NCBI RefSeq assembly: GCF_013372265.1
Contig: NZ_CP054051.1
Span: 1,500,587 to 1,564,586 of the forward strand
Direction of reading: 5' to 3'
DNA from: Aliarcobacter cibarius
GTDB taxonomy: Bacteria; Campylobacterota; Campylobacteria; Campylobacterales; Arcobacteraceae
DNA: 64,000 nucleotides
Below are positions 53,022 through 60,624 of the stretch, in pieces (position 1 is the first letter of the stretch; each line of letters starts with the position of its first letter). A program made the position numbers and the translations under genes. A model generated the notes under the pieces. The model was not told where the DNA came from and searched no databases. It was given only the letters and a program-made list of their open reading frames with translations.

Positions 53022-53798
53022 TCAAAATAACTTTTCTTGTCCCAACCTATAAATTGCAAAATCGTATTTAACGGGATCAGAAGAATCAAACTCTTTTAAT
53101 TTTTTTGAAACTTCAATAGCAGATTTCAAATTATAATTTTTATTTTTCAAAAGTCCAAACTTTTGCGAAATCCTAAAAGTATGAGTATCCAAAGGTAAGA
53201 TTAAATCCTTTTTCTCAATACTTTTCCAAAGTCCCAAATCAATGTTATCATTTCTAACCATCCATCTAAGATACATATTCCACCTTTTATAAGGAGCATT
53301 TGAGTCTTTTATAATTCCATTTTTATCTCTTTTTAAAGAATTTCCAACTAAAAAGTCAAAGCCTTTTGAGCTATAAGAAGAAGTGAGCCTAATTTTTTGT
53401 ATTAAAAAGTCAATACCATCTAAGACATTATTCTCTTTTTTATATGCTTCATAAAAACTATTTTCCAAATTATATTCTTGTTTTAATCTTCTAAAAGTTT
53501 TAAAAACTTCAATTACATCCTTACTACTTTGGAATCTATAATAATGATTTTTAAGCTCCTTTTCTATTTGCTCTTCACTTTGCTCTAACAAAGAAAAATC
53601 CAAGCTATCCAAAAATTTAACAACTAACTTTGCATTTCCATAAGCGAACAAAGCACATAAAAGTATTGCATAATCATTATTTTGTCTTCTAGCAACCAAA
53701 AGTGGGTCAGGTTTATCATAGTTTATTTCAAAAGTAGTATTTCTAGAATTTACTTCTATATCTAACAGTTCTTTTATCTCTTTATCTTTTTTTGTCAT
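53022..53798 (-). CDS. TIGR02757 / DUF2400 family protein
   Basis: A 258-residue cytosolic protein of the TIGR02757 family: DPLLVARRQNNDYAILLCALFAYGNAKLVVKFLD near the N-terminus, YKRWNMYLRWMVRNDNIDLGLW, and the C-terminal PLDTHTFRISQKFGLL with SDPVKYDFAIYRLGQ. The fold is related to HhH-GPD DNA glycosylases, and the late conserved Asp in LPLDTHTFR could be catalytic, but no activity is established. It is divergent from the SDR gene. Confidence 0.88.
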   Translation of the reverse strand: MTKKDKEIKELLDIEVNSRNTTFEINYDKPDPLLVARRQNNDYAILLCALFAYGNAKLVVKFLDSLDFSLLEQSEEQIEKELKNHYYRFQSSKDVIEVFKTFRRLKQEYNLENSFYEAYKKENNVLDGIDFLIQKIRLTSSYSSKGFDFLVGNSLKRDKNGIIKDSNAPYKRWNMYLRWMVRNDNIDLGLWKSIEKKDLILPLDTHTFRISQKFGLLKNKNYNLKSAIEVSKKLKEFDSSDPVKYDFAIYRLGQEKLF

Positions 53799-53821
53799 TT
53801 TTTACTCAAATTATTTTTAGA

Positions 53822-53827
53822 TATAAT
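53822..53827 (+). promoter_or_regulatory. Sigma-70 -10 box for the SDR gene
   Basis: TATAAT 30 bases before the ATG at 53852, with AGGA close to the start codon. Confidence 0.45.
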
Positions 53828-53851
53828 AACTAAAATTTAATTAGGAATATA

Positions 53852-54673
53852 ATGACAAATATATTAATTACAGGTTGTTCAAGTGGTATTGGACTTGAAA
53901 CTGCACTCTTTTTAAAAAAACAAAATGTAAAAGTATATGCAAGTGCAAGAGATGAAGATGATGTAAAAATGTTACAAGATTTGGGATTAAAAACTTTTAA
54001 AATTGATGTTACAAAAAAAGATGAAATAAGTTTTGCTCTAAATGAAATTTTAAAAGAAGATAAAAAACTTGATTGTGTTTTTAATAATGCAGGATTTGCA
54101 ATCCCTGGAGCAGTTGAAGATATAAACACTGATGTTTTAAAAGAGTTATTCGATACAAATTTCTTTGGATTACATGAAGTAACAATCCAAGCTATGAAAA
54201 TATTTAGAAATCAAGGTTATGGGAAAATTGTTCAACATAGTTCTGTTTTAGGAATAATCTCTTTAAGATTTAGAGGAGCTTACAATGCAAGTAAATACGC
54301 TATCGAAGGACTATGTGATACATTAAGACTTGAAACTTTAAATAGTAATATTTTTATAAGCACAATAAATACTGGACCAGTAACATCAAAATTTAGAGAA
54401 AACTCTTTGATAAATTTCAAAAAACACATTAATATAAAAAATAGCTTTTGGAAAAGTGCTTACGAAAGTGAGCTTAAAGCTAGGCTTGAAAGTAGCGATG
54501 ATAAAGGAGCTTTTACTCTTCCTCCAAGTAGCGTTGCTAAAGTTGTTTTAGAAATATTAAAAAGTCAAAAACCAAAACCAAGATATTACGTAACAAAAGC
54601 TACATATATTCTAGGTTTTGCTAAAAGAATTTTATCTCAAGGATTGCTTGACAAATTGTTAGTAAAGATTTAA
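53852..54673 (+). CDS. Short-chain dehydrogenase/reductase
   Basis: A 273-residue classical SDR: cofactor loop TGCSSGIGLETA, NNAG (FNNAGFAIPG), catalytic Ser in QHSSVLGII and YxxxK in YNASKYAIEG. The N-terminal pattern ASARDEDDV suggests NADP preference. The C-terminal extension resembles the retinol-dehydrogenase-like/YbbO group acting on lipophilic aldehydes or steroids; the substrate is not known. It overlaps the convergent permease gene by 4 bases, with no terminator between. Confidence 0.9.
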   Translation: MTNILITGCSSGIGLETALFLKKQNVKVYASARDEDDVKMLQDLGLKTFKIDVTKKDEISFALNEILKEDKKLDCVFNNAGFAIPGAVEDINTDVLKELFDTNFFGLHEVTIQAMKIFRNQGYGKIVQHSSVLGIISLRFRGAYNASKYAIEGLCDTLRLETLNSNIFISTINTGPVTSKFRENSLINFKKHINIKNSFWKSAYESELKARLESSDDKGAFTLPPSSVAKVVLEILKSQKPKPRYYVTKATYILGFAKRILSQGLLDKLLVKI

Positions 54674-55473
54674 CTCTTTACTACCTCTTTTTTATTTGCT
54701 AAATTTTGTAAATAGTCACTTATTTGAATTAAACAAAAAGTTATTATAAATATCATAAGTCCAGGGAAAAAACTAAGCCACCAAGCAATATCAATAACAG
54801 CTTTTCCATCACTTAATAAACTTCCCCAAGACATATTAGGAGGATTTACGCCAAGTCCTAAAAATGAAAGTCCTGATTCAGCTAAAATTGCACCTGCTAC
54901 GCCAAAAGAAAAAGAAATAAGAAATATAGGTGCTAAAAGTGGAGCAAAATATTTTAAAATAATCTTTGTTTTACTAACATTTGTAATTTTTAGGATCTTA
55001 ATAAAAGGCTTATTTCCTATGGCAAAACTCTCACTTCTAATCATCCTTGACATTCCCATCCAACCAGTAATTGAAATAACAACTATTAAAATAAGTGCGT
55101 TTGCTTCAATATAAGATACAAGGGCCAAAAGAAGAAAAAATGTTGGAAAAGTTAAAAACAAATCAATAATTACCGTAATAGTTTTATCAACATATCCTTT
55201 AAAATATCCAGCTGTAATTCCTATAATTAATCCTAATAAAGATGAAAAACTAGCAGCTAGAAATCCAATAATAAGTGAAGTTTGTCCACCTTGTAAAACT
55301 CTTGCAAAAATATCTCGTCCCAGTCTATCAGTTCCAAAAATATGTTCAAAACTAGGAGCCAAAAGAATTTTATTTGGATCTAATTCATAAGGGGAAACTG
55401 TATAAAAGATTGGCAAAATAAACATTACCAAACTAAGAGTTATTAATAAAAATAGAGCAAATTTAAACATCAA
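54670..55473 (-). CDS. Orphan DppC/OppC-type ABC transporter permease
   Basis: A 267-residue permease with an N-terminal anchor and about five further helices, carrying HIFGTDRLGRDIFARVLQGGQTSL and the EAA loop with G (ILAESGLSFLGLGVNPPNMSWG) typical of the DppC/OppC subunit of peptide or nickel importers. The partner DppB-type permease, ATPases and binding protein are missing here. It overlaps rsmD by 4 bases, so it is translated with a 16S methyltransferase gene. The complex is probably completed from elsewhere in the chromosome. Confidence 0.88.
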   Translation of the reverse strand: MMFKFALFLLITLSLVMFILPIFYTVSPYELDPNKILLAPSFEHIFGTDRLGRDIFARVLQGGQTSLIIGFLAASFSSLLGLIIGITAGYFKGYVDKTITVIIDLFLTFPTFFLLLALVSYIEANALILIVVISITGWMGMSRMIRSESFAIGNKPFIKILKITNVSKTKIILKYFAPLLAPIFLISFSFGVAGAILAESGLSFLGLGVNPPNMSWGSLLSDGKAVIDIAWWLSFFPGLMIFIITFCLIQISDYLQNLANKKEVVKS

Positions 55474-56063
55474 ATAGTGTAACTATAGTAAGATAATGAA
55501 CTTTTACCAAATTTTCTAGTTTTTTCCAAACTAAATTTACCTAAAACTGTAGGAACTTCAAGTGCACTTTGATGTTCAATTATAATTTTAAAAATATTAT
55601 CTACTTCAATATTTTTTATCATCCTAAATGATTTATCATAAATATCTTCCATATTATCTCTATAATCAAAAGGTGGATCTACATATAAAATTATTTCATC
55701 TTTAGAATTTTTCAAAAAATCTAAAATAAGAGGAGTTTGAACAAAAGCATTTCCCTGAATAGTCTGACATTTTTCTATATTCACATTTTTACAATTTTTT
55801 ACCAAAATAGAGTAAGAATTTTTATCTAATTCTATAAAATAAGCTCTTTTTGCTCCTCTACTAACTGCTTCAAGACCAATAGAACCACTTCCAGCAAATG
55901 ATTCTATAAATATTTTGTCAATAATATCAAACTGTAAAACATTAAAAACAGACTCTTTTAAAACTGATTTTGAACTTCTTGTAACATCAAGAGATGGTAA
56001 TTCTAAAACTTTTCCCTTATAAGCACCAGCTATAATTTTTGTTGTTGGTTTTGTTTCTTTCAT
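55470..56063 (-). CDS. rsmD: 16S rRNA (guanine(966)-N(2))-methyltransferase RsmD
   Basis: A 197-residue SAM methyltransferase with IIAGAYKGKVLELP at the N-terminus, DVTRSSKSVLKESVFNVL, the SAM loop ESFAGSGSIGLEAVSRGA and the catalytic DPPF (LYVDPPFDY). It methylates G966 of 16S rRNA. It lies 19 bases after rny on the same strand. Confidence 0.93.
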   Translation of the reverse strand: MKETKPTTKIIAGAYKGKVLELPSLDVTRSSKSVLKESVFNVLQFDIIDKIFIESFAGSGSIGLEAVSRGAKRAYFIELDKNSYSILVKNCKNVNIEKCQTIQGNAFVQTPLILDFLKNSKDEIILYVDPPFDYRDNMEDIYDKSFRMIKNIEVDNIFKIIIEHQSALEVPTVLGKFSLEKTRKFGKSSLSYYSYTI

Positions 56064-56082
56064 ATTTTACCTTTATGTGGAA

Positions 56083-57627
56083 TTATCTTGCGTAACTCTC
56101 CGCTCTTAATTCTCTTATTACATTTATTTTAATTTCACCTGGATATTGAACTTTTTCTTCTATCTCTTTTGCTATTTCAGATGCTAAAAGTACAGCTTCG
56201 TCATCATTTACAAGTTGAGCATTTACAATAACTCTTACTTCTCTTCCAGCATTAATAGCATAAGCATTTGTAACTCCAACTTTACTTGTAGTTATATTTT
56301 CAATCTCTTCTACTCTTTTTAGAAAACTCTCTAAAACTTCTCTTCTAGCTCCTGGTCTTGCTGCACTTAAAGCATCAGCCGCACACACAGCTGCACTTTC
56401 TACGTTTATAGGCTCCTCATGTCCGTGATGAGCGTAAATTGCATTTATTACAGTCTCACATTCACCATATCTTTTACAAATTTCAGCACCTAAATCTACA
56501 TGACTTCCTGGAGCTTCGTGAGTTAAAGCTTTTCCAATATCATGCATAATTCCTGCTCTTCTTGCTAAAATTGCATCTCCACCCATTTGTGCAGCAATCA
56601 ATCCAGCAAGATGTGCAACTTCAAGAGTATGTGCAAGTGCATTTTGACCATAAGATGCTCTATATCTTAATCTTCCAACAAGTTTAATAAGTTCTGGATG
56701 CATAGATTTTATTCCAAGCTCCATTACAACATCTTCACCCTCTTTTTGGATATTTTTATCAAATTCTGCTTTAACTTTTTTATAAATTTCTTCAATTCTT
56801 GCTGGTTGAATTCTTCCATCATCAAGAAGTTCTTGTATAGTTTTTGTTGCTATTGCTCTTCTATATAAGTTGAAAGAAGAAATTGTAATTGTATTTGGAG
56901 TGTCATCAATGATAATGTCAACTCCTAAAAGCATCTCAAGAGCTTTAATATTTCGCCCTTCTTTTCCAATAATTTTTCCTTTAGTCTCTTCATCATTTAA
57001 AGGAATATTATTTATAAGTCTTTCAGCTGCAAACTCACCTGCATATCTTGTAACTGCTTGAGATAAAATATTATTTACCTCTTGTTTTGAATTTTGTTCA
57101 GCTAATTTATATTTTTTTCTAAAGATTGATGCAATTGTTGCTCTTGAATCCTCTTTTACTTTTTCAAGCATAAGCTCAGTTGCTTCTATTTTAGTAAGTC
57201 CACTTGCATTTTCAAGTATTTTAATGGCTTCAAGAGTTTTTTGTTCATAAGTTCTTTTTTGCTCTTCAATACCTTCTCTTAAAATTACAATTTTTCTATT
57301 GTTATCTTCTATTTCCTCTTTTTGTCTTTTTATAATTCTTAACTCATTTTCAAGATGTTCATTTAGCTCTTTCTCTTTTTTCTCTATTTTAAAGAGCATA
57401 TTTTCATACTCTTTTCTAGCATTTTTGAACTCTCTGTCACATTCAACTTTAGCCTTTAATTGAGCATCTTTCAAAGCTACTTCTGCTTCATGTTCAATAA
57501 TTTTTGCTTTTGCTTTTGCTTGCTCAATAAAAACTTCAAATTTTGCTTTATTTATTTTTTTTGAAACAAAAACTGTAAGTACTGAACTAAAAAGCCCAGC
57601 AATTATTGCTACTACCATATTCTCCAT
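56083..57627 (-). CDS. rny: Ribonuclease Y
   Basis: A 514-residue membrane-anchored endoribonuclease that starts mRNA decay. It has an N-terminal membrane helix (VVAIIAGLFSSVLTVFV), a long coiled coil (about 30-190), a KH domain (IGKEGRNIKALEMLLGVDIIIDDTP) and an HD domain with catalytic HD in GIMHDIGKALTHEAPGSHVDLG. Length and order are typical. AGG precedes the ATG at 6 bases. Confidence 0.97.
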   Translation of the reverse strand: MENMVVAIIAGLFSSVLTVFVSKKINKAKFEVFIEQAKAKAKIIEHEAEVALKDAQLKAKVECDREFKNARKEYENMLFKIEKKEKELNEHLENELRIIKRQKEEIEDNNRKIVILREGIEEQKRTYEQKTLEAIKILENASGLTKIEATELMLEKVKEDSRATIASIFRKKYKLAEQNSKQEVNNILSQAVTRYAGEFAAERLINNIPLNDEETKGKIIGKEGRNIKALEMLLGVDIIIDDTPNTITISSFNLYRRAIATKTIQELLDDGRIQPARIEEIYKKVKAEFDKNIQKEGEDVVMELGIKSMHPELIKLVGRLRYRASYGQNALAHTLEVAHLAGLIAAQMGGDAILARRAGIMHDIGKALTHEAPGSHVDLGAEICKRYGECETVINAIYAHHGHEEPINVESAAVCAADALSAARPGARREVLESFLKRVEEIENITTSKVGVTNAYAINAGREVRVIVNAQLVNDDEAVLLASEIAKEIEEKVQYPGEIKINVIRELRAESYAR

Positions 57628-57634
57628 TTAAAAC

Positions 57635-58171
57635 CTAACCTGTAATAATGTAATCTGCTTCTATATCATAATTATCACTTAAAATTTTTTCACTTTTACA
57701 AAGTACCAATTGAGTAAAAACTATTGTAGGTTTATATTTTAATCTATAAAAAAATCTATCATACATACCTTTTCCAAAACCGATTCGTTTATTTAAAGCA
57801 TCTACTCCAACTATAGGAACAACTGCTAAATCTATTTTTACAGGTTTCATAAATGAGTTATTTGGTTCATAGATTCCAAATCTTCTTTTTTGTAAAGGTA
57901 ACCTATATTTCACCATTTTAAAGCTATCATCTTGCATAAAAGGTACATATACCTTTTTCTTTGCTTTTCTTAATTCTAAAATCAATGGCTTAATATTAAC
58001 TTCTAATTCCAAAGGCACAAATAATAGTATATTTTCTGCACCTTCTTTTTTTATAATATATTTTAATTTTTCTACAATTTTTTTACTTTTTGAATATCTT
58101 TTAAAAGATGAACAAAATCTTAATCTTTTTATACTTGATATTCTAAAATCACTCTTGTGATTTGTGTTCAT
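57635..58171 (-). CDS. 5-formyltetrahydrofolate cyclo-ligase
   Basis: A 178-residue enzyme of folate metabolism with the C-terminal signature VVPIVGVDALNKRIGFGKGMYDRFF (ATP and folate site). The N-terminal region is more diverged and basic than in textbook members. It converts 5-formyl-THF to 5,10-methenyl-THF using ATP. rny starts 7 bases downstream, so the two are co-transcribed. Confidence 0.9.
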   Translation of the reverse strand: MNTNHKSDFRISSIKRLRFCSSFKRYSKSKKIVEKLKYIIKKEGAENILLFVPLELEVNIKPLILELRKAKKKVYVPFMQDDSFKMVKYRLPLQKRRFGIYEPNNSFMKPVKIDLAVVPIVGVDALNKRIGFGKGMYDRFFYRLKYKPTIVFTQLVLCKSEKILSDNYDIEADYIITG

Positions 58172-58184
58172 ATTTAAGCCTCAC

Positions 58185-58205
58185 TTAGGTAAAATCTCTA
58201 CCTAA
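58185..58205. promoter_or_regulatory. Short inverted repeat in the fthC / tlpA divergent region
   Basis: TTAGGTA (58185-58191) and TACCTAA (58199-58205) form a perfect 7-base inverted repeat with a 7-base spacer, central between two divergent starts 58171 and 58233. This is a reasonable operator candidate; function unknown. Confidence 0.3.
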
Positions 58206-58232
58206 TGAATAATTTTATCTAAAGGAATTAAA

Positions 58233-58790
58233 ATGCAGATTAAAACTCTGGCAATTTTTTCAATTTTTTCTATTTTATTTTTTGCTGGATGCGATTCAAA
58301 AGAGAATAAACAAAATGATAATCAAACAAAAGTAGAACAAAACATTACAAAAAGTGATTTTCTCTTAAATACACTTGATGGTTCAGTTCTAGAAATAAAA
58401 ACAGAAAATAATAAAATTCATATAAAAAGTCTTGAAAATAAATTGGTAGTTTTAAATTTCTTTGCAACATGGTGCCCTGCTTGTAAAGTAGAAATACCTG
58501 CTCTTGTAAGATTACAAAACGAGTATAAAAATGATTTAGTAGTAGTCTCTGTTTTACTTGAAGAATTTAAAAGCGACGAAGAGATCAAAAATTTTGCAAA
58601 AGAGTTTGGAATAAATTATAAAATATCTTATGGAAGCGAAACTTTTGATTTGGCAAAAGCAGTTGGTGGTATAAAATCTATTCCAACAACTTTTATTATT
58701 GATAGAGAAGCTGGAATTCATCAAAAAATTCAAGGTTTAGCTCCTTATGAAATGATTGAGACAGATATTAAAAAGATTTTAGAAAAATAA
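58233..58790 (+). CDS. TlpA-like thioredoxin-fold lipoprotein
   Basis: A 185-residue lipoprotein with lipobox FFAGC (Cys about 20), a low-complexity spacer, and a TlpA/ResA-type thioredoxin domain with active site WCPAC (FFATWCPACKVEIPALVRLQ) and cis-Pro region KSIPTTFIID. It acts in the periplasm as a thiol reductase, perhaps in cytochrome c maturation, which fits an organism with many c-type cytochromes. It precedes ftsY by 10 bases. Confidence 0.9.
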   Translation: MQIKTLAIFSIFSILFFAGCDSKENKQNDNQTKVEQNITKSDFLLNTLDGSVLEIKTENNKIHIKSLENKLVVLNFFATWCPACKVEIPALVRLQNEYKNDLVVVSVLLEEFKSDEEIKNFAKEFGINYKISYGSETFDLAKAVGGIKSIPTTFIIDREAGIHQKIQGLAPYEMIETDIKKILEK

Positions 58791-58800
58791 TAGGAAAAAT

Positions 58801-59847
58801 ATGTTTAGTTTTTTTAAGAAGAAAAAAGATTTACCAGAAGAAAAACCTAATTTAGAACAATCTGTAAAAAAAGATATAGAAGAATCGATAGATAACTTTG
58901 ATTCTAATGCTGCTTCTAATAATTTACAAATTGAAGAAGAAAAAAAAGTTGAAGTAAAACAAGATGAAGAGAAAAAAAGCTTTTTCTCTAGAGCTTTAGA
59001 AAAAACTTTTGCAAGTATAAAAAATGTTGTTCCTCAAAAAAAAGAAAAAATATCTTTTGATGAAATAGAAGAACTTTTAATAGAAGCTGATGTTGAGTAT
59101 GAAATTATAGAAAAAGCAATGAATGGTCTTCCTGATATGATTACAAGAAAACAGTTAAGACATAGACTTGTAATGCTTTTTGAACATGCACCAAAAGTTG
59201 ATTTTTCAAATCTTCCAAAACCTTATGTAAGACTAATTATTGGAGTAAATGGTGCTGGAAAAACTACAACTATTGCAAAATTAGCAAATAAACTAAAAAA
59301 AGAAGGGAAAAGTGTCATATTAGGAGCTGGTGATACATTTAGAGCCGCTGCTATTGAACAACTTAGTACTTGGGCAGCAAAAATTGATGTGCCAATCATT
59401 AAAACTAAACAGGGTCATGATGCAAGTGCTGTCGCTTTTGATACTATAAGCTCTGCAATTGCAAGAAATATTGATAATGTTATTATTGATACGGCTGGAA
59501 GACTTCAAACTCAAACAAATCTAAATAATGAGTTAAAAAAGATAGTAAAAGTTTGTAGTAAAGCTATGGAAAATGCACCTCATCAAAAGCTTATGATTTT
59601 GGATGGAACACAAGGAAATAGTGCAATTGCTCAAGCAAAAGCATTTAATGAAATTGTTGGAATAGATGGAATAATTGTTACAAAATTAGATGGTACTGCA
59701 AAAGGTGGAGCTTTATTCTCTATATCAAATCAACTTGAACTTCCAATTTTTTATGTTGGAATTGGTGAAAAACAAGAAGATTTAATAGAATTTAGTCCTG
59801 ATAGCTTTGTTGATAGTTTACTAGATGAGATTTATATCTCTGAATAA
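58801..59847 (+). CDS. ftsY: Signal recognition particle receptor FtsY
   Basis: A 348-residue GTPase. An acidic lysine-rich A-domain (1-80), N-domain, and G-domain: G1 GVNGAGKTTTIAKLA, DTFRAAAIEQL, DTAGRLQTQTNL, G4 TKLDGTAKGG, G5 region IGEKQEDLIEF. It receives the SRP-ribosome complex at SecYEG. The annotated end of this protein matches the usual length. Confidence 0.97.
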   Translation: MFSFFKKKKDLPEEKPNLEQSVKKDIEESIDNFDSNAASNNLQIEEEKKVEVKQDEEKKSFFSRALEKTFASIKNVVPQKKEKISFDEIEELLIEADVEYEIIEKAMNGLPDMITRKQLRHRLVMLFEHAPKVDFSNLPKPYVRLIIGVNGAGKTTTIAKLANKLKKEGKSVILGAGDTFRAAAIEQLSTWAAKIDVPIIKTKQGHDASAVAFDTISSAIARNIDNVIIDTAGRLQTQTNLNNELKKIVKVCSKAMENAPHQKLMILDGTQGNSAIAQAKAFNEIVGIDGIIVTKLDGTAKGGALFSISNQLELPIFYVGIGEKQEDLIEFSPDSFVDSLLDEIYISE

Positions 59848-59868
59848 TTTTCTTTAAAGGATATAGTT

Positions 59869-60612
59869 TTGAACAGAAAAATTAAAAGTTTTTTTGAAGA
59901 TTTTATTATTGTTGTAATTTTAATTACAGTGATTTATGGTAGTTATAGTTATATTATTGATGACTCTAATGACACTTTTGATACTCACCAAAATGTTGTT
60001 CAAGCAGTTGAAGAAGCAAAACAAGAGATAAAAGAAATATCACAAGATGAAGTGATAAAAGATGTAATTACAGATGAGAATCCTGATAATGAAAATAACA
60101 AACTATTAGAAAATAGAGTTCCACCAGCACTTGTGCAGAGTAATATTGAAGAAAATAGTTCAAATCAAGCTGTTGAAGAAAAATCTATAGCTACTTCTGA
60201 ACAAAAAAATGATATTGCAACAACTTCTAAAACTGAACATCAAACGACTAATGATATTGTTACTAGTTCTGATAAAAAATTAAAATTAATAGAAAATATA
60301 AAATTAGAAAAAGCGGCTTCTCTTGAAGAGCAAACAGAAAAAGAGAAATTTTATAATAATTTAAAAGAAAAAATATATACAAACATAGAAAGTAGTTTGG
60401 ATAAATCAAGTTTTAAAGAACCTGTTTTTGCAGATATTAGAATAACTATTTTAAAAGATGGAAGATATGAACAATTAATTTTAACAAATGGGAACAATGA
60501 ATTCTTTAACTCAATTAAAAATTCTATCTATAAATCTTTTCCTGTTGAAATAAATCCTGTTCTAAAAAATATATTTCCTAGATATTATAGATTAAAAATA
60601 GAGTTTAACTAA
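59869..60612 (+). CDS. Single-membrane-helix protein with TonB/TolA-like C-terminus
   Basis: A 247-residue protein: a short cytosolic tail, one membrane helix (about 10-30; FIIVVILITVIYGSYSY), a disordered Glu/Asn/Thr-rich periplasmic stretch, a helical linker (about 150-180) and a C-terminal domain (ADIRITILKDGRYEQLILTNGNNEFFNSIKNSIYKSFPVE, then RYYRLKIEFN) that looks like the beta-alpha-beta TonB/TolA C-terminal fold. It may link to the outer membrane or Tol machinery. TTG start with AAGGA; follows ftsY by 21 bases. I do not recognise a named family. Confidence 0.7.
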   Translation: MNRKIKSFFEDFIIVVILITVIYGSYSYIIDDSNDTFDTHQNVVQAVEEAKQEIKEISQDEVIKDVITDENPDNENNKLLENRVPPALVQSNIEENSSNQAVEEKSIATSEQKNDIATTSKTEHQTTNDIVTSSDKKLKLIENIKLEKAASLEEQTEKEKFYNNLKEKIYTNIESSLDKSSFKEPVFADIRITILKDGRYEQLILTNGNNEFFNSIKNSIYKSFPVEINPVLKNIFPRYYRLKIEFN

Positions 60613-60624
60613 TTAAACTCTATT
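60597..60624. terminator. Bidirectional terminator hairpin
   Basis: A perfect 12-bp stem (60597-60608 and 60613-60624) with a CTAA loop covers both stop codons of the convergent TonB-like and PAS-GGDEF-EAL genes. Confidence 0.65.
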
